Shown here piece after piece: positions 11,434 to 11,892 of a DNA stretch of 11,892 bases; position 1 is the stretch's first letter, and every line of letters begins with the position of its first letter. The DNA is from UBA2428 sp002343545 (GTDB lineage: Bacteria > Bdellovibrionota > UBA2428). Location: contig CALFZE010000061.1 in NCBI GenBank assembly GCA_937952285.1, positions 1 through 11,892 on the forward strand. Direction: 5' to 3'. A program made the translations under genes and the position numbers. The notes beneath the pieces were generated by a model. It did not search any database. It was not told the DNA's origin and saw only the letters and a program-made list of their open reading frames with translations.

Positions 11434-11892
11434 ATGTTTGACCTGTTTGCCGACGAGACGCTCTACCGTCTCCTCCACATTTGGTTCGGGGTCGTTTGGA
11501 TCGGAACCCTTTACTACTTCAACTTCATGCAGACGCCCTTCATGGCCGAAGCGGCCGCCACGGCGAAGCCCGAAATTCTTACCAAGCTCCTGCCCCGCGC
11601 GATGTGGTGGTTCCGCTGGGCCGCCAAGGCCACCTTCATCTCGGGTCTGGCCCTCTTCTGGTACAAGTATGCCGACTCCATGCGTGGCGGCGACTTTATG
11701 GGCACGGGCGGCGGCATGCTCATTACGCTCGGCATGCTCCTGGGCTTCACGATGTACATGAACGTCTGGTGCATCATCTGGCCCGCGCAGAAGGTCGTCA
11801 TCAAGAACGCGAAGGACGTCGCCGAAGGCAAGCCGGCCAACCCGGAAGCCGCGAACAAAGCCGCGCGCGCCGCGGCCGCTGACGAGTTCATC
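11434..11892 (+). CDS. Urate_ox_N / PuuD-like membrane protein, 3' end outside the window
   Basis: The visible 153 residues show a multi-pass membrane protein. H15 opens the first helix, HIWFGVVWIGTLYYFNFM (15-32), followed by LLPRAMWWFRWAAKATFISG (52-71), a Gly-rich helix (86-107) and MNVWCIIWPAQKVVI (109-123). This order (HxxxGVVWIG, PRAxWWFRW, MNVWxIIWPAQ) is that of the Urate_ox_N domain (PF06181), found in the membrane urate hydroxylase PuuD of Agrobacterium, where a cytochrome c domain follows. Many homologues consist of the membrane part alone and have no tested role, so urate oxidation is not assured. The visible part ends in an Ala/Lys-rich stretch (124-150). The frame is open to the window edge and the gene is incomplete. 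ATG 11434 is fixed by AGGAGG seven bases upstream. Confidence 0.8.
   Translation, partial: MFDLFADETLYRLLHIWFGVVWIGTLYYFNFMQTPFMAEAAATAKPEILTKLLPRAMWWFRWAAKATFISGLALFWYKYADSMRGGDFMGTGGGMLITLGMLLGFTMYMNVWCIIWPAQKVVIKNAKDVAEGKPANPEAANKAARAAAADEFI

Noticed and set aside
1..11892. CRISPR array, tRNA or rRNA genes
   Set aside because: No regularly spaced direct repeats and no cloverleaf or rRNA-like stretches were seen.

Overview
The window is GC-rich DNA, densely packed with genes that carry Gram-negative-type export signals (a lipobox lipoprotein and a secreted cysteine-rich protein). Short gaps, many start/stop overlaps and frequent GTG/TTG starts fit a free-living proteobacterium-like or Bdellovibrionota-like genome. 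I cannot fix the phylum from sequence alone. No rRNA, tRNA, CRISPR array or phage gene is visible.

Left part (1-2052). A gene-free stretch of about 200 bases carries a 106-bp element with 22-bp terminal inverted repeats, followed by a hairpin that probably ends transcription from the right. Next come two overlapping minus-strand genes for exported proteins: a lipoprotein with a metzincin-type zinc-protease signature, then a small secreted DUF3011 protein with eight cysteines. A short divergent gap separates them from a plus-strand mscL-like mechanosensitive channel gene (2053-2352).

Centre (2365-10739). One minus-strand gene train runs for about 8.4 kb with overlaps or gaps of at most 9 bases. 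In transcription order it encodes a GT87/DUF2029-like membrane protein, a SpoU/TrmH-type RNA methyltransferase, a second GT87-like membrane protein, and then a complete Mrp multisubunit cation/proton antiporter in the six-gene layout A-B fusion, C, D, E, F, G. Mrp complexes exchange Na+ (or K+) for H+ across the inner membrane and serve alkali and salt tolerance. mscL lies convergent to the end of mrpG, so an ion-efflux system and an osmotic release valve sit side by side. The MrpE here is short and lacks the usual N-terminal membrane hairpin.

Right part (10740-11892). A 71-bp divergent gap leads into a plus-strand gene for a four-helix ferritin-like (bacterioferritin-related) protein. It is followed by a strong intrinsic terminator. 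The last gene has a consensus ribosome-binding site and encodes a multi-pass membrane protein of the Urate_ox_N (PuuD-like) family. It runs off the right edge.

I found no clear new defence or mobile system. The most notable points are the MITE-like palindromic element, the metzincin lipoprotein with its cysteine-rich partner, the coupling of GT-C-type genes and an RNA methylase to an Mrp operon, the shortened MrpE, and active-site departures in one GT87 protein and in the ferritin-like protein.
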